Shown here: positions 1 to 7,754 of the stretch, one piece after another
Position numbering within the stretch: position 1 is the first letter of the stretch
Layout: the number at the start of each line of letters is the position of its first letter
From: Terfezia claveryi
Taxonomy: Eukaryota > Ascomycota > Pezizomycetes > Pezizales > Pezizaceae
Length of the DNA stretch: 14,155 nucleotides
Direction of reading: 5' to 3'
Assembly: GCA_015179025.1 (NCBI GenBank)
Contig: WHUX01000675.1
Coordinates: 1-14,155, forward strand
Notes under the pieces: generated by a model
The model's input: the letters and a program-made list of their open reading frames with translations, nothing else
What the model was told of the DNA's origin: nothing
The model's database searches: none
Position numbers and translations under genes: made by a program

Positions 1-322
1 GTATCTAAAGCATAGGTTAGCTTACAGATAGTGTTTTAGTCCTTTATTGCTTCCTCCTAGAGGAGGGTAATTATATTCTCAATAGACTTATATTATTGCT
101 TATCTTTTAGAAGCTTAGTATCTTATTGCTTATCAATTGCATAGGTAGCTAAAAAAATTTTGATGATTGTTTTGTAGTACTCTTAAAGCTGAGCTAGGTT
201 GAAAAGGATTGGGATTTCTCTCCAGACTTGAAATTTAATAGTAGGTAGAAGAGATGACTTAGATATTATACTAGTTAGTCAAACTAGATCTAATATAGAA
301 TAATAAGGGCTCTAGAAATAAG
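1..322. other. AT-rich flank, no gene seen
   Basis: This stretch lies outside the left LTR of the outer element. I see no long open frame, no RNA gene and no recognisable repeat apart from a 6-bp inverted repeat at 52-65. It may be host intergenic DNA or the body of a third, older transposon. The five bases just outside the LTR (318-322, ATAAG) would be one half of a target-site duplication, but the partner lies outside the window, so this cannot be tested here. Confidence 0.5.
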
Positions 323-616
323 TGTAATGAATGGTACTAGACAGTATTCATTCGGTACCATTTATACAATCTATATCCGTAGGCATAGATATTTGTGTAT
401 TTCGGTTCTGCTGAGGTAAGACCTCAGAAGGGTAGGGAGATTACTATATGGGACGTTCCTGGAGGGAACAGTAATTAACTGGTGTAATCTATCTTATATA
501 ATTTGTGCTATCTAAGCTATATGATCTTGATCTGATCGGAATATAAGCTTGCTTGCTACTGTGTGCTTGCTTGTTGCTTCTTATCTTTCTGTAGATTCCA
601 GAAGGAATCTAGCAGC

Positions 617-625
617 CTATTTATA
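617..625 (-). promoter_or_regulatory. Likely TATA box of the outer LTR
   Basis: The minus strand reads TATAAATAG, a close match to the eukaryotic TATA consensus. It lies about 375 bases into the LTR from its U3 end and 80 or more bases downstream of the 41-bp repeats. Transcription would start near 590. A second candidate, TATAAAG at 811-817, lies upstream of the repeats, so the assignment is an inference. Confidence 0.45.
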
Positions 626-703
626 CTCCTCTCAGATCTGATGACTAAGGAAATAAATACAATAAAGGGTGGCATACCAGAAGGTGGTGTGCTATACAAA
701 AGG

Positions 704-805
704 GGTCATGTAGCTATAGTAATGAGTCACATGCCTTAAACAATGGTCATGTAGACATAGTAATGAGTCACACACCTTAAACAGTGGTCACGCGGCCATA
801 ATGAG
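704..805. repeat. 41-bp imperfect tandem repeat in outer LTR U3, about 2.4 units
   Basis: Units start with GGTCA at 704, 745 and 786, a constant 41-bp period. The first two are near-identical and the third is partial and diverged. Each of the first two contains the palindromic heptamer TGAGTCA (723-729 and 764-770), the core recognised by fungal Gcn4/CPC1-type bZIP activators. Lying upstream of the better TATA candidate, the array resembles a duplicated upstream activating element. That regulatory role is inference. Confidence 0.7.
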
Positions 806-1001
806 GGTGTCTTTATATGGCAAGTGCCATGGAATATCCCATGGCAAATTCCGTATGCTATAGACGCTTATAAAGCAATAGGAAGTGGTAGAAGGCTAGT
901 CCTTCAACTGAGAGTCTTAGTTACATAACATAGTAGTAATATAGGAAATACAAAAGTATATAATCAATTATATAAGCAATGAAACAATGTTCTCCATTAC
1001 A

Positions 1002-1191
1002 CTTCCCTACATAGAAGGATTTCCTATCCTTACTTCTTTTGCTCTATCATATTGGTTTCTATATATCCTAAGATTTGATGCATTATTAATATATTAGCAT
1101 TAACATGAATATCCTTAGTGTTTCCTTAACTCATGATTCTATCTTATTCTTGTTGGATGAGAGCTCGGGTCTCATCTCCCGTTTGTGGTCC
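1002..1191 (-). other. Polypurine tract and 3' untranslated stretch of the outer element
   Basis: The bases directly inside the LTR read GTAGGGAAG on the minus strand (1002-1010), a short purine-rich tract in the position of the plus-strand primer. The rest, up to the stop codon of the chromodomain frame at 1192-1194, shows no motif I recognise. Confidence 0.5.
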
Positions 1192-1404
1192 TTATTTTCC
1201 TTTAGTTCTTCGACGTCTCTTAAATATATATTCCATACTTCTGGTCATCCAGAAGTCTTGAAGAATTTCAGCAGTGATATCCTTGGTGTTTACCCAGGAA
1301 TCATGTTTAGGAGAGTATCCTAGCCATCTGACCTTAAATTGCCTTTCTCCAGTTCGAGGAGCTGTTCTGAATTCTAATACCTTTTCAACTTCATAACGAT
1401 TATC
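1192..1404 (-). pseudogene. Outer element chromodomain (end of pol)
   Basis: The minus strand frame ending in TAA at 1192-1194 encodes a chromodomain that begins RYEVEKVLEF, continues through QFKVRWLGYSP and HDSWVN, and is followed by a basic tail rich in Arg and Lys. All three aromatic-cage positions are filled (Tyr of RYEV, Trp of VRW, Tyr of LGY), so the fold could in principle bind methylated histone tails and steer integration. The frame is closed upstream by TAA (1405-1407), and the integrase in front of it lies in a different frame, so a frameshift plus a stop separate them. There is no start codon of its own, as expected for a domain of a longer polyprotein. Confidence 0.8.
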
Positions 1405-1415
1405 TTAAATTGGTC

Positions 1416-2351
1416 CTAGTTCTTGAGATTGTCTGTGAGGAACTGAGTAGGATCGTTTTTATAGTAAGGTTTGAGTTTGCTGATATGAAAAGTATTATAT
1501 ATAAGGTGGAGGTCAGGTTGACTGGACAGGTCTAGGCTATAGTTATTACATTTCCGATTACTAGAAATAATGGAAAATGGGCCTAGCCATTTTTGTTTGA
1601 GTTTGGGTGAGACATTCGACAGGTTGATATTTTCTGAGGAAAGCATAACTTGTTGTTCAACTGAAAATTTGGCTGTATTGTGTAGTCGTTTGTTCGCTTG
1701 AGATGCTTGAGTCTTCTTGGCATCATATAGGTTTTTAGACGTTACCTTATGACATTTATTCGCTAGTACATATGCATTAATGGGGTATGGAAGTATTGAT
1801 ACACCAAGATATACATTAAATCCAAATAGTGTGGAAAAGGGACTGTTCTGTCTAGCGGCGTTATACCTAGAGTTAAGTTTCAACTCTATCTCTAGTAGTT
1901 TCTGTAGCCAATCAAATCCTTCGATTTTACAGGCTCTGGCTACTTATAGAATTTCTTTGTTCATAATTTCCGATTGTCTATCTGCACGTGGATGATATGC
2001 GGTGGACGGTTCCAACTTGATTCCTTTATTCCTAGCCCAATCTTGAAAGTGCATTGACATAAAAAGAGTGTCACAGTCGAAAACAATACAGAAAGGGTAT
2101 CCCATAGTTGGGATTCCATAAGTATCAAAAGTAGCAGTACATTGTTCTGCTATGAAATTATTTGAGACAGGAATAAGAAATTGAATCTGATTGTCTATCG
2201 ACAATCATCCAAAGTCATGAAATACAAACTACATGATCTTCTTCAACAGGAATATTTGGGTACAAAATTGAACAATTAGTAAACATAGGTGCTAACTTAA
2301 GAAAATCCATCGATATGTCAGTCCATGGCGTGCTTGGTACATGTAATGGAG
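1416..2351 (-). pseudogene. Outer element integrase catalytic core and C-terminal domain
   Basis: The core is recognisable in three blocks: a first Asp block (ISMDFLKL, near 2300), a second Asp block (FDCDTLF) and the Glu block (STAYHPRADRQSEIMN, near 1970), which together give the DDE triad. The C-terminal domain follows, with the LGPFSI segment and the HISKLKPYY ending typical of Gypsy integrases. Segments 1416-1883 and 1944-2204 share one frame and are separated only by a TAA that could derive from CAA. Between about 2204 and 2351 the frame changes at least twice. In the Glu block the usual DGQSE reads DRQSE. The copy is non-functional. Confidence 0.82.
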
Positions 2352-2882
2352 TTACGAGCCAAGTGGCGCCTTATTGGAATACTTTGTTCGTTGATAAGTA
2401 TTGCAACTTCTAATATAGTTCTTAGTCAGTTCTGCAAAGGACTGGCAATCATATCGGTCAGTAAGATATTTCATCGTTTTTTCAATGCCACCATGAGCGG
2501 TTGCTTCATGTGCATCTTTAATAACCAATTCAAGATAGTTCTTACCTTTGACATTAAAGGTAGAGGGCAAGACTAATCTCCATTGTCCTTGTTGGTTCTT
2601 GATATTCAAAAATCCGTCTCTTCTTCTATGATCCTTACGGTTCACAAAGGTATTATAGTAGTTCTTCCAGATAGGACATACTTTCATGCATGATTGACAT
2701 ATGGCTTTCATACCTGTACCTTGGTCAAGCCACTGTATGATGAAGTAGTCCTTGTTGTCTTCCCATCCGTTGCTGATGTGTTTCTCTTCAATGAGCTTGT
2801 TGAGGGTCGGTTCGATCCTTATATTGAAGTCATTGATGGTGGGTTTCTTCTCCTTGCATGTAGAAGCATTATGTCTGAGAAC
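2352..2882 (-). pseudogene. Outer element integrase N-terminal zinc-binding domain and preceding Cys-rich segment
   Basis: One open frame of about 176 codons without an obvious start codon, so part of the polyprotein. The C-terminal half carries the HHCC integrase finger: two His in DAHEATAHGG, then a Cys pair region reading RSCNTYQRTK, where the second Cys is replaced by Tyr (TAT where TGT is expected, a G-to-A change). Upstream are a Cys cluster, CQSCMKVCP, and a segment with Trp and acidic residues whose function I do not know. The frame is lost at 2352, where one base appears to be missing before the catalytic core resumes. Confidence 0.75.
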
Positions 2883-3564
2883 TTACAGAAATCACAACGC
2901 TGTCTGGAGGTCTTGGTGTCCTGAATGAAGGATGGTGAATCTTCGTCAATAGCTACTCTCTTTTTAGAACGAGTGTGACAACAGTGGTGTTGATTGGAAT
3001 TGCGTTACTGCTGCTAGCAGTTGCAGCTGGTTGTTGAGGTGTATTCCATGGTTGTTGTAGGGCAACAGGAGTATCTATGATCTCCTGTTCCATTTGTCGG
3101 GTGCTCATTTGTTCGGTAGGGTTACTGAACTGAATGCTGGGTTGGAGAGTAGGTCGTGTCGGCTTGTTGGTAATTCATCTTTTTGCCTATTCTCCGATTT
3201 CTTGGATAGCTTCTTCGCGGCTAGAAGCTTGTGGAGGTGGATAAGCTGGAGTTTGTTATACTGGTGCTAGTTCCCTTTGAGGCTCATTTGCAGATACGAG
3301 ATGCGCAATACGAGTCGTAAAGAATTCCTTCTCCTTCTTAAGAACTAAGGCTGACAGGTCATAGTTTAAACTGCCATGTCTGTAGTGATTGCAAATTGAA
3401 CATATTTCGATGGTGAACATGCGGTTGTTCATGGCGTGGGAGCTGCCATGAGCTGGACAGTAAAAATCATGGCAAAAGGACCAGTGCATCCTTTTGTATT
3501 ATTACTAATTGCTATGAGCTAGGTCAATGGCAATTTTCACCTCTTCAGGAGTGAGAGATTTTTG
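2883..3564 (-). pseudogene. Outer element Cys/His-rich linker between RNase H and integrase
   Basis: This part of pol lies between RNase H and integrase, where most Gypsy elements have only a short tether. The best open stretch (3256-3489) contains FCHDFYCPAHG and CSICNHYRHG, with Cys and His spaced as in zinc-binding modules. A further CDFCKF lies near 2905 in another frame. The rest of 2883-3255 is broken by stops in all minus frames. I do not recognise a named domain. Zinc binding is inferred only from the residue spacing. Confidence 0.5.
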
Positions 3565-4236
3565 TTAAACATTTTCAGAAGATGGAGGCCTATATCTTAG
3601 TCCAAGAACTGTTAAAGGTTTGTTCTTGTTTATATTGGGTACACAATTATACCCGCTGAAAACTTCTTCTGGTATGGTGGATAGAGTCTCGTTGTCCGAG
3701 GACTCTTCTTCCTTCATCATATCATATTCGCTTTCTTTGTCTGGGATGCCCTCGAAGTATGGACAGAAAATATGGTATCCAAGTTCTTCAGCTCTTCCAT
3801 GACATTTGTTGAAGTCACAGTTGACATGCTTAAAATTGATAGCTCCGTGAGAAACCATATTGTTTTGAGTAGAGGTTTCTGGTAAGTGGAAAGTTCTTAA
3901 AGCGTTTGTAGAGATGTTACAGTTGTAAGTGTGGTTTGGAGGATTGATGCTGTTGGAAATATAATCGTCCTCAGTAGTAGGAGTGTTCAAGTATTTATGC
4001 TTTCTTGATAGAGCATCTACTATCAAATTTTCTTTTCCTGCAGTATGCTGTATGTCTGTATCAAATTCCATTAGGTAATCTTGCCATCGCCTCAATTTCT
4101 GGCTTGCAGGTGTTTGAGTATGAAAGGTTACTAATGGTTTATGGTCAGTAAGGATAGTGAACTTGTGACCTCTCAATTGTACTTCAAAAGATTTCAATGA
4201 CTTAATAATCACTAATAATTCTTTTGAAAGGTAGGA
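3565..4236 (-). pseudogene. Outer element RNase H (C-terminal half) plus acidic Cys-containing linker
   Basis: The frame opens at about 4236 with YLSKELLVIIKSLK, which holds the catalytic Glu, continues with ILTDHKPLVTF (catalytic Asp) and ends the RNase H with GKENLIVDALSRK (final Asp). About 130 residues of acidic, Ser- and Asn-rich linker follow. In it, C-X4-C-X9-H-X2-C (3763-3819, beginning CDFNKCHGR) resembles a small zinc site. The apparent start at 4212 is only an ATT inside the domain and not a real initiation codon. The frame runs 215 codons without a stop, unusual for this decayed copy. Confidence 0.82.
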
Positions 4237-4475
4237 TAATTGAGTTGTGCTGGATTAAATTTTGTAGAGTGGAAGCATAATGGTCTGATATGTGTCAACG
4301 GTCCTTGACCTTCCAAGATCCTAGTCCTACATCACTAGCATCGCAGACTAAATATTTGGGTTCAGTAGATTCATTATTCTAGGGTTTTAAAACATATGGG
4401 GAATTCATGAGTTCCTTGAGTTTTTCAAACGCTGCGTTATGAATATCTGTCCATTCCTATTTCTTTGTTTTTCCT
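4237..4475 (-). pseudogene. Outer element RNase H (N-terminal half) and connection
   Basis: The minus strand shows AAFEKLKELMNSPYVL followed by a TAG, then PKYLVCDASDVGLGSW, whose first Asp (4340-4342) is the first RNase H catalytic residue. At least two stops and one frameshift separate it from the downstream half, which restarts at about 4236. The segment therefore looks empty when only long open frames are considered. Confidence 0.7.
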
Positions 4476-4883
4476 TCATTCTGATAGGGTGCTGGCATAC
4501 GATGCCAAGTCAGGAATAAATCTGCTAAGATAATTAACGATTCCAAGGAATCCTCTAAGATCCTTTTTTCTTGTAGGAGTTGGAAATGTTAATATAGTAG
4601 TCCTCTTCTTCGGGTCTACATGTAATCTATCTGATGTTAAAACGTATCCTAAGATTTCCAATCTTGAAGTAAAGAACTGGCATTTGCTTTCTTTGAGATA
4701 GAATTTCTCGTCCTGTAGGCGTTGAAGTACTTTATTCAATAATTCTATATGTTCTTCATACGTTTTGGAGAATATAATAATATCATCAATATAGATGATT
4801 AAATTTTTATAGACTATGTACTTAAAAATTTCATGTATAACACGAACCATGGTTACTGGTGCATTACGATCCCCTTGTTGCAT
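4476..4883 (-). pseudogene. Outer element reverse transcriptase, palm and thumb
   Basis: The frame contains MQQGDRNAPVTMVR at its start and the catalytic IIYIDDIIIFS (residues 29-39), with YIDD in place of the commoner YLDD. Next come the EEHIELLNKVLQRL helix and the ESKCQFF and LEILGYVL blocks, and then the connection motif FLGIVNYLSRFIPDLA. This covers RT motifs from the palm core to the thumb. The first motifs lie upstream in another frame (4884-5190). The two Asp of the active site remain, but the separation from the first half makes the enzyme non-functional. Confidence 0.88.
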
Positions 4884-5190
4884 AACTCTGCTTCTAAATA
4901 TCCTATGTGATATAAAAAGGTAGAGTGTTGCTTAGATTCTTTATTAATTCTAATATTAAAAAATCCGTCGGCTAAGTCGAGCTTAGTCCAAATGGATTCT
5001 CCACTACTAGTTCAATTGCTTCATTATAATCTGACAATGGGGTGTGGTCCGGTTCGACAGCTAAATTGCGGTCTGACAATCATTGACATGTCTGGCTTCT
5101 TCTGGTTCATCTGGTTTAGGAATAGTGAACATGACTATGGCATTTGTGTCATTTTCTACTCTATATATATAACCTGATGCTTCTTCTTCG
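4884..5190 (-). pseudogene. Outer element reverse transcriptase, N-terminal motifs
   Basis: Translation of the minus strand gives TKLDLADGFFNIRINKES, the motif with the first catalytic Asp of RT, followed by STFLYHIG. It is preceded, in a different frame, by EPDHTPLSDYNEAIELV, the usual lead-in to that motif. One base change of frame near 4900 separates it from MQQGD. Two or more frame changes and stops mark the region, so no single open frame reveals it. Confidence 0.7.
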
Positions 5191-5688
5191 ACTAATTTGT
5201 AATAGATTTGTTGTCTAAATCATGTCCTGAGGGTCGCCATTTTGGTATCTTAGTAGCTTCTGCTTTTGGTTTGATAGAGTGATTAATTTTCTTAGTGGGG
5301 TAATTTCCATGGAATTGTGTTAGGAAATAATAAGGGAAACTCCGTTACAGGGTTGAATTGTTTCTGTACTATAGAAACAGCTGTCATGAGTTCTCTTTCT
5401 AAATCAGTTTCTTCCATGTCACTAATATTTCCCAATTATCTGGTTCACTATAATCTGTAACTGATTCATAGCTGACATGTGTATACACTGATCTTATACC
5501 ATTCACCATGGTTCAGATTCCTTCCATACACTTAGCTGGAATTGTGGAATGTTTTCCAGTTGGATAGTAACTGGTTCCTGATGGGCAGGAATTATTGCTC
5601 ACACTTTGCTGAGAGCAGGTTCTTCTAGTATCATGTCCTATCCAGTCAAATGAGCTACATAGAATATTCGTTCTTCTACATAACCTAT
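5191..5688 (-). other. Decayed pol linker between protease and RT of the outer element
   Basis: By position this is pol sequence between protease and reverse transcriptase. All minus frames are interrupted by several stops. Short pieces such as VEERIFYVAHLTG and MILEEPALSKV can be read and fit a post-protease linker, but no domain can be assigned. Confidence 0.4.
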
Positions 5689-5913
5689 CTAATCAAGTTT
5701 GATAGTACAAGCTTGGTCTATTGTTCCTTTTGAGTCTTTACTTGCAGTACTTAATGATTTCTTCTCAATACTTCTAGTCAGTATTTTGTATAGGTATACA
5801 AATTGAAAATTAATTAAGTCTCCTCCCTTTGTTTGGAGATCAATTAAAGCCAGTGCGGGGTGTTCATTAGCTTTAATGAATACCTTGCTAAAATCTGGTA
5901 CCTGTCTTGACAA
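5689..5913 (-). pseudogene. Outer element aspartic protease remnant
   Basis: The frame reads HPALALIDLQTKGGDLI and then FVYLYKIL, which has the layout of a retroelement aspartic protease around its active site: a hydrophobic run, Asp, then a small-residue segment and a second hydrophobic strand. The usual D-[ST]-G is absent; the sequence after Asp is LQTKGG. Either the motif differs in this family or the site is mutated. The position between the gag zinc knuckle and RT supports the call. Confidence 0.55.
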
Positions 5914-6007
5914 GGGTCATTCCTTGATTTTATCCTTTTGTTTTTATCCTTGGTAGCTATCGGTATAGCTAAATCTTGTGCGGCTGTACACATGGTACCT
6001 TATTTTA

Positions 6008-7106
6008 TCATTTCCTACAGTCCTTATAGGAGTGTCTAGGGTTCCAACACCATAGGCATTTCTTGTCTCTAATTAATTGCATCTTCATCTTTTGATCCAA
6101 TTTTTTTCTGATAGTGTCCCAATCTGAGTCCTTCCGTTTTTCTATATTGGGTTTGGTATTGGGATTGCTACTAGGATTAAATCCTGTTTTTGGTCGTTGA
6201 TTCTGGTCCCTGTGTGGACCATAACTCTGATTTTTATTCCGAGGGAGTTGTTGTCGGGATATATTTGTTGTGGGTGTGGGGCAATATCTTTCTTGGAAGC
6301 TTCATATGACTCTGCTTGATGCATGAGCTGATCATATGACCATTCTTCTTTGATTAAAGGAATTAATGTAGCTGACATATATGGCGGCAGAGGATTAAGA
6401 AACTTTCTTCTTTTTACTTCCTGCGATATTGATTGTTTACCATCCTTGTCAATCAATTTGATTTGCATTTCAGTAAGCCAGTTGGTGAACTGTTTAATTC
6501 CCATGTGATGTCTGTCCTTGTATGGTGTGGCTGTCTCCCATCGTTTCCACAAAATGTCCTTACTAGTAGAGGGTATCAAAAAATCCCTTAGTGCTAGTAT
6601 GAATCTTAAGAATGTCACCATCTTTCCTTTTTCTCTTAGGAATTGATTATAAGTAGTGAGCGCCCTTCCTTCCATTCTGAATCTAACAATTTCCAAAGCT
6701 GAAGCACCTTCCAAATCTATTCCTTTGATAATAAACCAATATTGCATTGCTGTGGCCCAAGAGTCAAAATATTGTGAGTCTTACCATTTTTTGTCTTCTC
6801 CTCTTATTTTTTCTGGTAGATCAATCTTTATCCCTTTTAAAGCATTCGTTGCTTAATGGTTACCCATCGTAACCATTCCTGTTGTAGATTCCCATTGCTG
6901 GTGTTCAACTGATTTTTCTTGTTTGGGTTTTCTTTTAACAGTTTGACTTGCAACTGATGATGCCCTATCAGAGTCCGAGCTATCATATCTGCTATCATCG
7001 GGGTCTCGTCCTCCTCCTTGCATTTTCTACTTCTGTTGGTCTAGTCCTGTGTCTAGATCATTATTATCTTCCGGTAATTTTATATCTTCTGGTGGTTGGT
7101 CTTTAT
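6008..7106 (-). pseudogene. Outer element gag, left copy, cut by the inner element
   Basis: Gag runs leftwards from the insertion junction. An acidic N-terminal part (7027-7106, containing LPEDNNDLDTGLDQ) is followed by a Met at 7021-7023 and MQGGGRDPDDSRYDSSDSD, then a helical capsid-like part (6142-6780) with DILWKRWETATPYKD and LTEMQIKLIDKDGKQSISQ. A zinc knuckle, CLWCWNPRHSYKDC (CX2CX4HX4C), lies at 6017-6058. Stops are at 7027-7029, 6854-6856 and 6781-6783. A one-base deletion near 6275, visible by comparison with the right copy, puts the capsid part and the zinc knuckle in different frames; the knuckle frame is then continuous from the NISRQQLPRN segment to 6008. Confidence 0.82.
6017..6058 (-). 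other. Gag CCHC zinc knuckle of the outer element
   Basis: The minus strand encodes CLWCWNPRHSYKDC, an exact CX2CX4HX4C knuckle of the nucleocapsid type that binds the element RNA. It is in a frame different from the long capsid-like open frame at 6142-6747 and is closed by TGA at 6008-6010. Confidence 0.85.
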
Positions 7107-7492
7107 TGTAACGATGGCTCTGGGGCAAGGCGACCAAGGGGTACGCCAGGGCAAGGGCAAGGCTAGGATAACACACATGTAGGAATGCTACGTGAGTGAC
7201 CAGGGGAAGGCTGAGACGGGAGGTAAGGGCAAGAGGCAAGAGGGGCAGAGGGCAGGGGACACGAGACACGTGGAAGCAGTTGCCGCGTGTGTCAAGGGAG
7301 GCAGCTGGGCTGCAAACACAAGGCGAGGCAAGGCAAGGACAGGAGGTTCACGGGGTGGGCAGCAGGGCTGCAGAGTCGAGGCGAGACAAGGAGGTGCACA
7401 AGGGAGATGCACCAGCGTGGAGAGAAGCAAGGCCCTGTATTGTATATACAAGACGTTGGATGGGGATCCAACGAGAGGGCAGAGGGACGAAG

Positions 7493-7501
7493 ATATATAT
7501 A
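7493..7501 (-). promoter_or_regulatory. TATA box of the inner 3' LTR
   Basis: The minus strand reads TATATATAT, conserved in the other LTR (13216-13224). It sits between the U3 hairpins and an inverted repeat CGTTGGAT/ATCCAACG (7454-7473). A start of transcription about 30 bases downstream would fall at the edge of that inverted repeat. The start site is inferred. Confidence 0.55.
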
Positions 7502-7533
7502 CATGATTCCAGGCCAAGGCTGTGGAAGGAATA

Positions 7534-7724
7534 AGCTTCCCGAGATTCCTATCTCGGAAGCTAAGATAACAATCACCCATCGACGACACCCGAACAAGCC
7601 TGTTCGAGTGTCAAAACAGCACGACACTCGAACAAGCCTGTTCGAGTGTCAAATCAAGACTAAGAACATGGTTGTGACATCAATCAACAATAACGAGAGT
7701 CGGACAGAATCCTGTCTGACTCTC
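7534..7724. repeat. Array of four hairpin-forming inverted repeats in the inner LTR U3
   Basis: The repeats are 7534-7562 (12-bp arms, one bulged C, loop TCCT), 7585-7612 (arms GACACCCGAACA/TGTTCGAGTGTC, one wobble-type mismatch, loop AGCC), 7623-7650 (perfect 12-bp arms GACACTCGAACA/TGTTCGAGTGTC, loop AGCC) and 7695-7724 (13-bp arms, one mismatch, loop AATC). All have 4-base loops and similar arm lengths. The first three are also present in the right LTR. No function is known to me; protein-binding dyads or RNA structure are possible. Confidence 0.75.
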
Positions 7725-7754
7725 AAACCCGGCTAGGAAAGGACGGTTGTGACA

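Larger units (their letters stand above)
323..1001 (-). repeat. 3' LTR of the outer element
   Basis: The 679-bp segment begins TGTAATG and ends CATTACA, a perfect 7-bp terminal inverted repeat with the canonical TG/CA ends. The right boundary abuts a purine tract (minus-strand GTAGGGAAG at 1002-1010), as expected for plus-strand priming, and the coding region with the chromodomain lies just beyond. In element orientation U3 begins at 1001. It carries 41-bp tandem repeats (704-805) and a TATA box (617-625). A 7-bp inverted repeat, GCCATGG/CCATGGC, sits at 826-845. The sister 5' LTR is not in the window, so the boundary rests on the terminal repeat and the purine tract only. Confidence 0.78.
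323..7106 (-). mobile_element. Outer Ty3/Gypsy chromodomain retrotransposon, 3' part, interrupted by the inner element
   Basis: Read on the minus strand, the order is gag with zinc knuckle, protease, reverse transcriptase, RNase H, integrase, chromodomain, purine tract and LTR, which is the Ty3/Gypsy order. The 5' LTR and the start of gag are missing because the inner element begins at 7107, inside gag. Every coding domain is broken by stops and by several single-base frameshifts, so the copy cannot be autonomous. Base composition is AT-rich by eye and clearly unlike the inner element. The integrase ends in a chromodomain, which places it with the chromoviruses. The host lineage is inferred to be fungal from the style of the RT (a VMQQGD block where many Gypsy elements have MPFGL) and of the RNase H/integrase linker. 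Confidence 0.88.
7107..7754 (-). repeat. 3' LTR of the inner element
   Basis: The 648-bp LTR begins TGTAAC and ends GTTGTGACA. It is recognised by alignment with 12844-13402. Relative to that copy it carries an extra 75 bp at its inner end (7680-7754), bounded by two copies of GGTTGTGACA (7670-7679, 7745-7754), and an extra 58 bp between two GGGCTGCA copies (7307-7314, 7365-7372). It has only one copy of a 49-bp unit present twice in the right LTR. In element orientation U3 starts at 7754 and holds four hairpin-forming inverted repeats, then TATATATAT at 7493-7501. Confidence 0.9.

Noticed and set aside
52..65. Short inverted repeat CCTCCT-AG-AGGAGG
   Set aside because: Only six pairs with a 2-base loop in otherwise featureless DNA; no downstream U tract or other context to support a terminator or binding site.
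1105..1323. Plus-strand 72-codon frame
   Set aside because: Antisense to the chromodomain of the outer element; no features of its own.
7188..7589. A 133-codon minus-strand frame in the left LTR, with a near copy at 12680-13312 in the right LTR, looking like a conserved gene
   Set aside because: The similarity is simply that of the two LTRs. The frame crosses the TATA box and hairpins, has low-complexity composition, and in the right copy runs into gag DNA in a different frame from gag.
7192..7736. Overlapping plus-strand frames in the left LTR (and 12977-13432 in the right)
   Set aside because: They arise from the stop-poor, G- and A-rich plus strand of the LTR. Frames overlap each other and none shows a recognisable domain.
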